From assembly GCA_015662905.1 (NCBI GenBank), contig DQTE01000088.1, forward strand, positions 1-38,700: 38,700 nt of DNA, written 5' to 3'. The notes beneath the pieces are model-generated. The model did no database searches. It was not told the DNA's origin and saw only the letters and a program-made list of their open reading frames with translations. The DNA comes from Crocinitomix sp. (GTDB lineage: Bacteria; Bacteroidota; Bacteroidia; Flavobacteriales_D; Crocinitomicaceae). Shown in pieces: positions 6,801-14,264 of the stretch. Position numbers and translations under genes: made by a program. The first letter of the stretch is position 1, and each line of letters begins with the position of its first letter.

Positions 6801-9649
6801 TTTTGTTTGATATTTGCCGTTTGTTTTTTGTTGTAGGCTGCTTTATAAGTTTCTAACGCATTTTGCCAATCTTCATTATTTTCATACGCTTTGGCTTTTG
6901 ATATAAGCTCATTATATTCTTTTTCTAACGCTTCTTGCTTTTCAATGTCAGCTATTTTTTTTTGGATATCAATTATTCTCTCTTCAGCGTGTTGAGACGG
7001 CATAATTGATTTGGCGACTTTATACTTTTCTAACGCTTTTTGATATTTATTATCACTATATAATTGGTCTGCTTCTTTAATGGCCGCATCAAATTTTGCT
7101 TTTTGTTCTGCTTGTGATTGACTTTTAGCTATAAGTGCATCAATATCTTTTATTTTTTGTTCTAAAACAGCATCTCCATTTTTTAAGTCAATGGCTTTTT
7201 GGTAATTTATTTTAGCGGTTTGATAGTCTTTTGTATCAAAGGCTGCATTACCTTTCTTAATGTACTCTTCAATTTGTTTTTTGAGTTCTGCAGCTTCTTG
7301 TTCTGCTTTAATCAGAGCATTAACTTCTTCAATTTTAGCTTTTGCTTCCGCATCATCTTCTTTTAAAGACAAGGCTTCATTATAAGCTGAAAGTGCAGAC
7401 ATATAATTTTTATTTGCCTGAAGTTCCTTACCTTCTTTCATTTTTGCTTGATAATCCTTTTCTCTTTGTTCGGCTGATTTTAAATTGGCTAAAATTGTAT
7501 TGATTTCGTTTATTTTGGTTTGAGGTTCTTGTTTGTTGGGATACACACCTAACGCTAAATTATAAGCTTCAATAGCTTCTTGATACTTTTTATTTTGGTA
7601 ATAATTGTCAGCTTTTTGCATAGCCGCTTTATATTCGGCATCTTTTTTCGCTTGCGCCTCTCTTTGGGTGAGAAGATTGTTTATTTCTGATATTTTGTCT
7701 TTTGGTTTATTTTCTGATGGAAATAATATTGATGCTTGAATATATTTAGCTTTAGCTTCTTCAAGCTTGTCGGCTGCAAATAAATTATCTGCTTGCGATA
7801 TCAGGTCATCATACTCTTTTTGTTTAGCCTTTTCAGCCTCTTCTTTAGCTTTTTGTTCAGCTATTTTTGAATTAATGTCTGCTATTCTTTGAGTTGGATG
7901 ACTTTCGCCTGATTTTAATTTTAGGGCTTCATTATATTTTTCAATAGCAGTTTGCCAATTCTCGTTATCGTAGGCTTTATCTGCTGCATCAATGGCTGAT
8001 TGATATTTAGTTTCCAATTCTTTTGCCTTGTTTTCGGCTTCTATTTTTTCTTGTTTTAACCTCTCAGCTTCTGCTTTTTTCTTTTCTACCTCAGCATCAG
8101 CTTTAATATCTAATGCTTTGTTATATTTTATAATAGCATCATCATACAATTTTGCTTGCAAAGCTGTATTACCTTCTTGTACTAAGGTGTTAAATTCTTC
8201 TTCTTTAGCAGCTTGATCTTTTAAAATTTGATTAATTTGCTTAATCTTTGTTTTTGGTTCCTCTGCAGTGGTTTTCATTTCTGCGGCGGTAGTATATAAA
8301 GCGAGTGCTTTATTGTAATCTTTAGCGTCAAAAGCCGTTTTGGCTTCAGTCATTTTTGCTTGATACTCTTCTTCTTTTCTTTTGGCTTCTTCTTCTTTTG
8401 CTTTTTGCTCGGCTAATTTTTGTTCTATTTTATTTAATTGGGCTTTTAGGTGATTATCTTCTGGAAAATATGATTTAGCTTCAAGGTATTTTTCTTTGGC
8501 TTTATTGTACTCTTTGTTATTAAACAGATTATCGGCAGATTCTATTAGGGCATCAAATTTCGCTTTATTTTCTTGTGCTTCTTTTTCGGCTTTTGCTTTT
8601 TCTTCTTTAGCTTTTTTGGCATTATCAAGTTTTGTTTTAACTGTAGCATCATCAAATAAGCCAAGGGCTTCAGTGTATTTAGAAATGGCATCATCAAAAT
8701 TTTGGTTAGACACCGCTTTGTCACCATCAGTTACTAATTGATTAAATTTATCTTGTTCCGCTTTTTGATCTGCTAATATTTTTTGAATTTTGGCTATTTG
8801 ATCTTTTGGTTCTTGTTCCTTGTTTGTTCCCTTAACTATTGTAATTGCTTGGTTGTACAAATCAAGGGCTTTTTGGTAATCTTTGGCATCAAAAGCTGAT
8901 TTGGCTTCAGTCATTTTTGCTTGATACTCTTTTTCTTTTTCAGCTTGAGCCGCCAATTTGTCTAATTCCTTTTGTGCTGCATCTCTTTTAGCTTTAACAT
9001 TAGCATCATCTTTTAGACCTAGTGCCAAATTGTATTGTTCTACCGCAGTTTTATAATTCTTTTTTGAAACGGCGTTATCGCCTGCTTTTACATAAGCGTT
9101 AAAATCTGCTTCTGTTTTGGCTCGTTCTTCCTCTTGTTTTGCTAATTCTTCTTTTTTCTCTTCAATTTGTTTTTTGAGCTCCTCAATCTTTTTCAGCATT
9201 TGCTTTGTGTACGATACATCATATTCAAATTGATAACCATCAGGTGTAAATTGAAAAGCTATCATTGGTGTAGTTTCTAAAAAAGAGAAATCTACACCTT
9301 CTACAGATTCAAAAAGGCTAACTTCCATTGTTTGTCCTGTTACATATTCCAAATCTTCAGGGGTATCATATCTAGCATCAACCTCAGCCATTTTGGTTAC
9401 ATAGCCTTGCTTTTTAAATTTGATTTGATAAACGTGACCTACGGGCACTTCTACATCATTAACCTTTCCTTTTGAATTGGTTGTAGAAGTTTGTATTTTT
9501 TTACCATCTTGATATATTTCAATGGTAACACCTGGTAAACTTTTACGTGTAGCTTCATCTTTAGCTTTTACGTAAAACACCACTACAGGGTCTTGAGCAT
9601 GCAAGTTTCCCGCAATTAAAAGTAATATGATAAATAATAATTTTTTCAT
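3893..9649 (-). CDS. Giant exported protein with about 20 TPR-like repeats plus a second 54-residue repeat array
   Basis: This is a 1918-residue protein of unknown function. A signal peptide (MKKLLFIILLLIAGNLHAQ) is followed by a carboxypeptidase-regulatory/PEGA-like beta domain at about 22-115 (LPGVTIEIYQDGKKI, KFKKQGYVTK). A Lys/Glu-rich coiled-coil linker leads to 20 helical repeats of 54-64 residues (181-1383). Each reads roughly Y/F-x4-ADxLF-xxKxYxxAxxxYxxAL, then a charged helix, resembling TPR units. Residues 1406-1783 form a second array of seven units of about 54 residues, rich in Glu/Asn/Gln/Val. The last 77 residues are a compact conserved-looking domain (KKYPEGVTEEIYQ, RRIVVIQGQGFVYEK). 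It lacks a clear T9SS sorting domain, so a periplasmic or surface structural role is inferred. apbE follows on the same strand. Confidence 0.88.
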   Translation of the reverse strand: MKKLLFIILLLIAGNLHAQDPVVVFYVKAKDEATRKSLPGVTIEIYQDGKKIQTSTTNSKGKVNDVEVPVGHVYQIKFKKQGYVTKMAEVDARYDTPEDLEYVTGQTMEVSLFESVEGVDFSFLETTPMIAFQFTPDGYQFEYDVSYTKQMLKKIEELKKQIEEKKEELAKQEEERAKTEADFNAYVKAGDNAVSKKNYKTAVEQYNLALGLKDDANVKAKRDAAQKELDKLAAQAEKEKEYQAKMTEAKSAFDAKDYQKALDLYNQAITIVKGTNKEQEPKDQIAKIQKILADQKAEQDKFNQLVTDGDKAVSNQNFDDAISKYTEALGLFDDATVKTKLDNAKKAKEEKAKAEKEAQENKAKFDALIESADNLFNNKEYNKAKEKYLEAKSYFPEDNHLKAQLNKIEQKLAEQKAKEEEAKRKEEEYQAKMTEAKTAFDAKDYNKALALYTTAAEMKTTAEEPKTKIKQINQILKDQAAKEEEFNTLVQEGNTALQAKLYDDAIIKYNKALDIKADAEVEKKKAEAERLKQEKIEAENKAKELETKYQSAIDAADKAYDNENWQTAIEKYNEALKLKSGESHPTQRIADINSKIAEQKAKEEAEKAKQKEYDDLISQADNLFAADKLEEAKAKYIQASILFPSENKPKDKISEINNLLTQREAQAKKDAEYKAAMQKADNYYQNKKYQEAIEAYNLALGVYPNKQEPQTKINEINTILANLKSAEQREKDYQAKMKEGKELQANKNYMSALSAYNEALSLKEDDAEAKAKIEEVNALIKAEQEAAELKKQIEEYIKKGNAAFDTKDYQTAKINYQKAIDLKNGDAVLEQKIKDIDALIAKSQSQAEQKAKFDAAIKEADQLYSDNKYQKALEKYKVAKSIMPSQHAEERIIDIQKKIADIEKQEALEKEYNELISKAKAYENNEDWQNALETYKAAYNKKQTANIKQKIGEIQTKIDEINSKKSKEENYKAKIQLADAKFNSEDWLQAIEYYNQAKSIDDSKTYPDEQIKKAQQKIAELKAIEKDEEYKTYTDKADGYFTNKAYDQAIQYYNKALSVKENEQYPKDKLKEIQEIKNNENQKVDEESKKEQAYKDLVKSADNLFYANSYKQALEKYLQAQNIKPTDKYVIKKIDEINSALADEKQKAEKRQKYEQLVAEADALFDNKKWSDAKAKYEDALGYFPSEQHPRDRIVLCESKMKSESSNEINTAYQKLIDKAQEYFDKGNYEKALSLFERAKGMNSSDPIPPRRIDEIKQILKDQKLEQEYQTLIQKADNLFETQKWKEARPIYQKAYEVKNDAYPKDQIAKIDSKLGGFNKEQYNKMIIKADEYFSKANYKKSKELYERAIRFQPTWDNSYPNAQITKINAILHPPKAKKTEMRNLGEKVVGLSEQDMEKMLMDDQDQREYNSSNAVVEHKDEVMNFKHDWAEKEENATVLAKETTDQMEVDVREQAYEGEIGREKSEKAVITMTEEYVGTQREEAIYNEHVIFRQKDVITSLTDEISEVEYNAEVERQEYEAEVVSIQTEVNTENQQNSNAQYSQVYSTKNYVENEKEKHVTADPNMDVDRKNMEVYVIDMKILNLNENTKNAWQQEDYNYQTQAEIVVMKDGQRNYMVGADLDRQSMEDKVIEIEETNTAYSTEMQNKQLDINYDTKTYTDHIQDEIVINNMANDVPRQKMEVKKVQIEEEISRTQENYVIEQDASTNTTKDHVDSNIEEQSEIFSQKEQERQGYEEEVVKIQDEIHTTQSDLNSVNQDDSYSTKEYVENMKDKNADEHRKGNESTVKNQDKVNETAQNLKDKQTIETEKNQEKVNATENYLTHMKEEVDTPKEKVYVKNEIGKKYPEGVTEEIYQDKDSRGLLQSFTVRRIVVIQGQGFVYEKTKTRYATTYTKDGEPITEAQWNQETENADLVRN
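4301..5434 (-). repeat. Seven-unit array of 54-residue repeats in the giant protein's C-terminal third
   Basis: Protein residues 1406-1783 repeat with a near-constant period of 54-55 residues. Unit starts are DQREY, IGREK, VERQEYEAEVV, VDRKNMEVYVI, LDRQSMEDKVI, VPRQKMEVKKV and ERQGYEEEVVK. Each is followed by an Ile/Glu-rich stretch, and in two units by YSTK(N/E)YVEN. The first two units are the most degenerate. The pattern differs from the upstream TPR-like repeats and would be easy to miss as low-complexity sequence. I recognise no named family. Confidence 0.7.
5501..9109 (-). repeat. Twenty TPR-like repeat units of 54-64 residues
   Basis: Residues 181-1383 divide into 20 consecutive units whose first aromatic residues fall at 183, 242, 302, 365, 429, 486, 549, 613, 673, 733, 853, 912, 971, 1030, 1094, 1154, 1213, 1269 and 1323, with an Ile at 793. 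Units fall into subtypes that recur. YQAKMTEAK[ST]AFDAKDY is in units 2 and 5. ADNLF with a following FP[SE]E is in units 4 and 8. FNxLVxxG with DDAI is in units 3 and 6. This suggests growth by block duplication as well as single-unit duplication. Confidence 0.8.
8339..8931. repeat. Identical 32-base direct repeats at 8339-8370 and 8900-8931
   Basis: The 32 bases at 8339-8370 are repeated exactly at 8900-8931, in the same orientation. They encode the start of repeat units 5 and 2 of the giant protein. The copies are 561 bases apart, exactly 187 codons or three protein repeat units, and the flanking bases are also close to identical. They point to recent block duplication. Confidence 0.8.
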
Positions 9650-9990
9650 TTATTTCATATACAAGTAAAAACTAACAATGTTCATTTCATTTTTTAGTTA
9701 AAAATCAATCACTTAGTAAAAAACTCAACAAATTAAAATATTCATTTCTGTCTATTCTTACAAATATCTTAAAAAATTATGAGACTAACGCAGTTTTAAG
9801 CGTATAAAATACAAACATAAATCATACCGAATAAAATTATGCTATGAACGGTTAGTCAAATAACTATAATATCTATAAACTAAAACGTGAATAAATAAGA
9901 AATGTTACGAAAAAAAACTCACAAAATAAGTAAGTTATATTTTTTTATTTAATATTTTATTATATTTGAAGAAATTTTAAATTAAATATT
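9650..9990. other. Intergenic region between divergent genes (no gene seen)
   Basis: This 341-base AT-rich spacer separates the giant repeat gene (minus) from the small lipoprotein gene (plus). It contains a perfect TAnnTTTG box for the lipoprotein (9961-9968). It also contains one isolated minus-strand match, TATGTTTG read from 9819 to 9812, about 160 bases upstream of the giant gene with no -33 TTG; I give that low weight. I saw no RNA gene, strong hairpin or long ORF. Confidence 0.6.
9961..9968 (+). promoter_or_regulatory. -7 promoter box of the small lipoprotein gene
   Basis: TATATTTG matches the Bacteroidota -7 consensus TAnnTTTG exactly and ends 22 bases before the ATG at 9991. No TTG is visible at the usual -33 distance. 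The location in the divergent spacer and the following terminator fit a monocistronic transcript. Confidence 0.5.
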
Positions 9991-10221
9991 ATGAAAAAAG
10001 GATTTATTATTGTAGCTGCAATGGGATTGTTTGTGGCTGTTTCTTGTAAAAAGAATCACACTTGTAGATGTACTTATACCACTTCAGGTCTAACTATTAC
10101 GGCTGATACTGTTTTTACAGATATGAAGAAAAAAGATGCTGAAACTGATTGTGAAGCTATGAGTGTTTCTGCTACGACAGGCGGAACTACAGCATCTGTT
10201 GAGTGCGCATTGGTTGATTAA
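9991..10221 (+). CDS. Small cysteine-rich lipoprotein
   Basis: The 76-residue protein starts MKKGFIIVAAMGLFVAVSC, a lipoprotein signal with lipidated Cys at residue 19. The mature part is only about 58 residues and contains four further cysteines (25, 27, 54, 72), enough for two disulphide bonds outside the cytoplasm. Thr is abundant. It is too small for an enzyme active site that I could recognise, and I do not know the family. It has its own promoter box and a strong terminator, so it is almost certainly a real, separately transcribed gene. The neighbours on both sides are on the minus strand, so genomic context gives no functional hint. Confidence 0.8.
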   Translation: MKKGFIIVAAMGLFVAVSCKKNHTCRCTYTTSGLTITADTVFTDMKKKDAETDCEAMSVSATTGGTTASVECALVD

Positions 10222-10242
10222 ACTGTAAGTTTTTTTTACTGT

Positions 10243-10269
10243 AAAGGGAGTTTAACCTCCCTTTTTTTT
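10243..10269 (+). terminator. Rho-independent terminator after the small lipoprotein gene
   Basis: A perfect 8-bp stem (AAAGGGAG at 10243-10250 with CTCCCTTT at 10257-10264) closes a 6-base loop and runs into a T tract ending at 10269. It lies between convergent genes. The T tract serves the plus strand. On the minus strand the same hairpin sits just past the formate dehydrogenase stop but without a useful U run. Confidence 0.88.
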
Positions 10270-10277
10270 GTGTTTTC

Positions 10278-13001
10278 TTATTTCTTTTTAGCAAATTCTC
10301 CTTTGCTTTTTCTTATTTTTACCGATACTACTTTATATTCTGGACAATAAGCTTCTGTACAGTGTTCATCAGATGTTATATTATTTACCATAATTTCAGG
10401 AAAATGAAAGGTTGTACTTAATATCCCTGGGTTTACTCCTTCGGTAATAAAAGCCTTTATGTCAACTTTTCCTCTTGGTGATTCCAAGCAAACCATATCT
10501 CCATTTTTAATATGTTTTTCTGTTGCATCTTTAGGATTAATCCATAATACGTCTTCAGTATGTATCTCAACATTACCTGTTCTACGCGTCATTGCGCCAC
10601 AGTTGTAGTGTTCTAAATCTCTATTTGTGGTTAATATATATGGATAGTCCTTTCCATTTTTAAGTATTTCTCTACTTTCAGCAAATTCATTATACTTAAA
10701 CAGACCTTTTCCTCTTTTAAATGTTTCTGTGTGTAGAATTTTTGTGTCAACGCCTTGAGGTGTTACTGGCCATTGCTTTCCTGTTACACCTAATTCTTCC
10801 CATTTAACTCCAGCAAAGAAAGGCACAATTTTAGATATTTCTTCAAGTAATGTTTTTGCATTATAATCCGGTTGATTATACCCCATTTTATTCATAATGT
10901 CAACTATAATCTGCCCATCAACCTTAGCATTTCCAATTGGTTCCACTACCTCTCTAACAGCTTGAATTCGTCTTTCACCATTGGTAAAAGTACCTGATTT
11001 TTCTAAGAAAGATGCTCCTGGTAAAATGACATCAGCATACTTGGCTGTTTCTGTCATAAATAATTCTTGAACAATAACCAAATCAATCTTTTCTAGTGCT
11101 TTTATAACTTTTTGTGTATTTGGGTCAGTTTGAACGACATCCTCTCCTATTATCCATATAGCTTTCAATTTGCCTTCTAATCCTGCTTCGAACATTTCTG
11201 GAATTTTATACCCAATATGTTTAGGAACAGTAACACCATAAAATTCATTGTATTTTTTATTGGCTTCATCATTTGTAACGTCTAAATAGCCCGCTCCTTG
11301 GTGAGGTTGCACACCCATGTCGGCAGAACCCTGTACATTATTTTGTCCTCTTAACGGATTTACCCCAACTCCTTTTCTCCCTATATTTCCTGTTAATAGT
11401 GCTAAATCTGCAATTTGCATTACTGTAAACGTTCCTTGATACTGTTCAGTTACTCCTAAACCATGGAAGCTCATTGCATTGGGTGCAGTTGCGTAGGCTA
11501 TTGCCGCTTCTTTTACAAGATTTTTATCAACTCCCGATACTTCTTCTAACTTATCAATATCGATATTTAGTATTTGATTTTTGAAATCTTCAAAACCTTC
11601 GGTTCTATTGTTTATAAAAGATTGGTCAACTAACCCTTCCTTTATAATGTAATACATCATCATATTAAGCACAGCTACATTTGTTCCTGGTCTTAAAGCC
11701 AAATGGTAAGTAGCGTATTTTGCAATTTCAGTTTTTCTGGGGTCAATAACAATGGTTACATTGTCAGATTTCATGGCAAATTGCTTAATTTTAGCACCAG
11801 TTACTGGGTGTCCTGCTGTTGGATTTGCACCAATAACCATGATACAATTAGTATGGTTAATGTCTTCCACTGAATTTGTAGCTGCTCCAGTTCCAAAAGT
11901 ACGCTGCATGCCTAAGGCTGTAGGTGAATGACAAACCCTTGCGCAGCCATCAATATTGTTTGTTTGTATAACTGCTCTAAAGAATTTCTGCATTAAATAG
12001 TTTTCCTCATTTGTACATCTTGAACTTGAAATTCCTGCTATAGAATCGGGGCCAAATTCTTTTTTGAATGATTGTAGTTTTGAAGTGATAAAATTGTAAG
12101 CTTCATCCCAACTCACTTCAACAAACACACCATTCTTTTTAATTAATGGTTGTTTTAATCTGTCCTCATGGTTATAGAACTTGAATGCATATCTACCTTT
12201 TAAACAAGTGTGTCCTTGGTTAACCTCAGCATCAACAGGTGCTGTAATAGCTTTTATTTCGCCATTTTTGGTGGATACTTCTAGGTTGCATCCTACCCCA
12301 CAGTATGTACAAATGGTTCTTGTTTTATGGTCAAAATTAGTAGATTTTGATTCGAAAACATCACTTATGGCAGATGTTGGACATGCTTGTGCACAAGCGC
12401 CACAACTGACACAATCAGATTCAAAAAAGGATTGTTCTGTTCCTTTAACAATGTGTGCGTCAAAACCTCTACCAGCCATACTCAACACAAACTGCCCTTG
12501 AACTTCATCACAAGCCCGTACACAACGATAGCAATTTATACATTTAGAAAAATCAGAAGTCATATAAGGATGACTTAAATCTTTTTGATAGTGCAAATGA
12601 TTTTCTAGGTCTGTAGGATAACGCACTTCACGGAGTCCTACTTCTCCTACAACATCCTGTAGTTGGCAATTTCCGTTTACTTCACAAGTTAAACATTCTA
12701 AAGGATGGTCTGAAATTACCAATTCAATAATGTTTTTTCTTAATTCTTGAATTGAATCACTACTTGGATAAATATACATTCCATCAGACACTGGTGTATG
12801 ACAGGATGCCATTACTTTTGTTGGTCCATCTTTTTGAAGAGCCACATCTACACTACAAATTCTACAAGAACCAAACGCCTCAAGATTAGGTGCATCACAT
12901 AAGGTCGGGATTATTTTTTCTCCCTCAATACGTTTAACAAAGTTTAAAATGGTTTCTCCTTGTTTAAAATTATATGTTTTGTTGTTAATATATGCCTTCA
13001 T
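10278..13001 (-). CDS. fdhF: Formate dehydrogenase alpha subunit (Mo-bis-MGD, Cys form)
   Basis: This catalytic subunit oxidises formate to CO2 and passes electrons along an iron-sulphur chain to the NAD-reducing subunit. Clusters visible in order: a [2Fe-2S] ferredoxin domain (Cys 35, 46, 49, 67), a His-Cys3 [4Fe-4S] site (His 99, Cys 103, 106, 112), two [4Fe-4S] sites (Cys 154/157/160/164 and 197/200/203/207), and the [4Fe-4S] at the molybdopterin domain (Cys 231, 234, 238, 266). CARVCHSPTALGM aligns with the E. coli FdhF active site RVUHGPS. Cys 357 would therefore be the Mo ligand in place of selenocysteine, followed by His 358. A C-terminal molydopterin-dinucleotide-binding domain completes a normal 907-residue protein. 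It is the last gene of the operon, 31 bases after the kinase. NuoG was considered, but the active-site motif favours formate dehydrogenase. Confidence 0.92.
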   Translation of the reverse strand: MKAYINNKTYNFKQGETILNFVKRIEGEKIIPTLCDAPNLEAFGSCRICSVDVALQKDGPTKVMASCHTPVSDGMYIYPSSDSIQELRKNIIELVISDHPLECLTCEVNGNCQLQDVVGEVGLREVRYPTDLENHLHYQKDLSHPYMTSDFSKCINCYRCVRACDEVQGQFVLSMAGRGFDAHIVKGTEQSFFESDCVSCGACAQACPTSAISDVFESKSTNFDHKTRTICTYCGVGCNLEVSTKNGEIKAITAPVDAEVNQGHTCLKGRYAFKFYNHEDRLKQPLIKKNGVFVEVSWDEAYNFITSKLQSFKKEFGPDSIAGISSSRCTNEENYLMQKFFRAVIQTNNIDGCARVCHSPTALGMQRTFGTGAATNSVEDINHTNCIMVIGANPTAGHPVTGAKIKQFAMKSDNVTIVIDPRKTEIAKYATYHLALRPGTNVAVLNMMMYYIIKEGLVDQSFINNRTEGFEDFKNQILNIDIDKLEEVSGVDKNLVKEAAIAYATAPNAMSFHGLGVTEQYQGTFTVMQIADLALLTGNIGRKGVGVNPLRGQNNVQGSADMGVQPHQGAGYLDVTNDEANKKYNEFYGVTVPKHIGYKIPEMFEAGLEGKLKAIWIIGEDVVQTDPNTQKVIKALEKIDLVIVQELFMTETAKYADVILPGASFLEKSGTFTNGERRIQAVREVVEPIGNAKVDGQIIVDIMNKMGYNQPDYNAKTLLEEISKIVPFFAGVKWEELGVTGKQWPVTPQGVDTKILHTETFKRGKGLFKYNEFAESREILKNGKDYPYILTTNRDLEHYNCGAMTRRTGNVEIHTEDVLWINPKDATEKHIKNGDMVCLESPRGKVDIKAFITEGVNPGILSTTFHFPEIMVNNITSDEHCTEAYCPEYKVVSVKIRKSKGEFAKKK

Positions 13002-13032
13002 AATCTTTTAATTTTTCTTATTCTTTTATGGC

Positions 13033-14259
13033 TCATTTGTCTTGTTCCTCAATATCTTTTAAATAGAACATAAAAGTTGTACTATTGTGTGTCAATTCTT
13101 TTTCATAATAACCTTCAAGTTGTTGTGTCATTATTTCAATCAATTCAATTCCAAAACTGTTTTGAGATTCACTAGGCTGTTTCCAAGTACCATTATCAGA
13201 ATAGAATATTTCAAAATCGTTACCCTTTTTTTGTTTTATCTTGATGGTAATCTCTCCTTCTTGTTCATCATCAAAAGCATGTTTAAAAGTATTAGTAACT
13301 AACTCATTAAACAACAAGCCTAATGGGACAATTGTTTTTAATCCTGCATTATAGTCTGAAGTTATATATACTTTAACATTTTTTGTACCGTAAATTTGCT
13401 TTAAATCTTCAATCAATTCAACTAAGTACTCTTTTAAATTAATTTTAGACAACGATTTATTGCCATATAATTTTTGATGGATAAGAGCCATTACCATTAT
13501 TCTGTTTATGGCTTCATTTAAGTTTTTTTTTGCTTCATCTGATTTTAGGTCGTTAGACTGCAATCTTAGCAAACTAATTATAATCTGTAAATTATTTTTA
13601 ACCCTGTGATGTACTTCTTTTACCAAAGCAACATTCTCTTTATTTTGTGCAGATATATATTCATTCTTTTCTTTAAGTTCATTGTATGTTTTTTTTATTT
13701 CTTGTTCAGAAAACGATTGAAACTCAATAAATTTGTATAATAAATAACCAAAAATAGACAGCGCTACTAAGGTTTCTATTATTTCAGTAGCGATATCTAT
13801 TGAACCTCTTAATTTAATGTTTTTATAATGGTTATTCATTGAGAAAATAATAAATAAAAGCAAATTTATGCTATTAATCATTAAAAATAAAAAGCCTATT
13901 CTTAGGCTGATTCCTACAAAAGCTGTTAAGACAACAACCAGAACCCATATATAATCAACAAAGTGTGTGATGTGAGAAAGAAAAGCCAATGAACCTCCTA
14001 TAATTAATGTACCTGACACACTAAACACCCAGAAAATTGCTTTATATTTTTTTGTCTTAACAATAAAAAAAAGGCAAAAAACACCTATAAAAAAGGTGAT
14101 TAACTGTGGATAAAAAATATCTTTAAAGTACCAAAAGGTTGTAAGGCTTAATACACCAAAGATGAACGAAAACAATAGGCTTATTCTATATACCAACAAA
14201 TACTTTTCTTTATCAAAATAAGAAGTATAAAAATCAGTATTTGGTGTAAAAAAACTCAT
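13033..14259 (-). CDS. Membrane sensor histidine kinase inside the formate dehydrogenase operon
   Basis: The 408-residue protein has about six hydrophobic helices between residues 22 and 178 and no large periplasmic domain. A short coiled coil leads to a HisKA_2-type dimerisation domain: EVHHRVKNNLQ, with the likely phospho-acceptor His 218 before RVKNN. The ATPase domain follows, with N-box NELVTNTFKHAF (318-329), G1 box SDNG (354-357) and a SFGIELIEIM G2-like box. There is no receiver domain and no response regulator in the window. Its start is 5 bases after the beta subunit stop, so it is co-transcribed with the enzyme. What it senses is unknown; formate, redox state or membrane state are guesses. 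Confidence 0.9.
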   Translation of the reverse strand: MSFFTPNTDFYTSYFDKEKYLLVYRISLLFSFIFGVLSLTTFWYFKDIFYPQLITFFIGVFCLFFIVKTKKYKAIFWVFSVSGTLIIGGSLAFLSHITHFVDYIWVLVVVLTAFVGISLRIGFLFLMINSINLLLFIIFSMNNHYKNIKLRGSIDIATEIIETLVALSIFGYLLYKFIEFQSFSEQEIKKTYNELKEKNEYISAQNKENVALVKEVHHRVKNNLQIIISLLRLQSNDLKSDEAKKNLNEAINRIMVMALIHQKLYGNKSLSKINLKEYLVELIEDLKQIYGTKNVKVYITSDYNAGLKTIVPLGLLFNELVTNTFKHAFDDEQEGEITIKIKQKKGNDFEIFYSDNGTWKQPSESQNSFGIELIEIMTQQLEGYYEKELTHNSTTFMFYLKDIEEQDK

Positions 14260-14264
14260 TATAA

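Noticed and set aside
8545-8727. 60-residue minus-strand ORF, and a similar one at 6616-6798, inside the giant repeat gene
   Set aside because: Both are out-of-frame Lys-rich readings of the same repeat DNA and have no independent support.
12181-12578. Plus-strand ORFs of 63 and 106 residues opposite the formate dehydrogenase alpha gene
   Set aside because: They are antisense to the iron-sulphur domain and the Cys residues reflect the mirrored codons.
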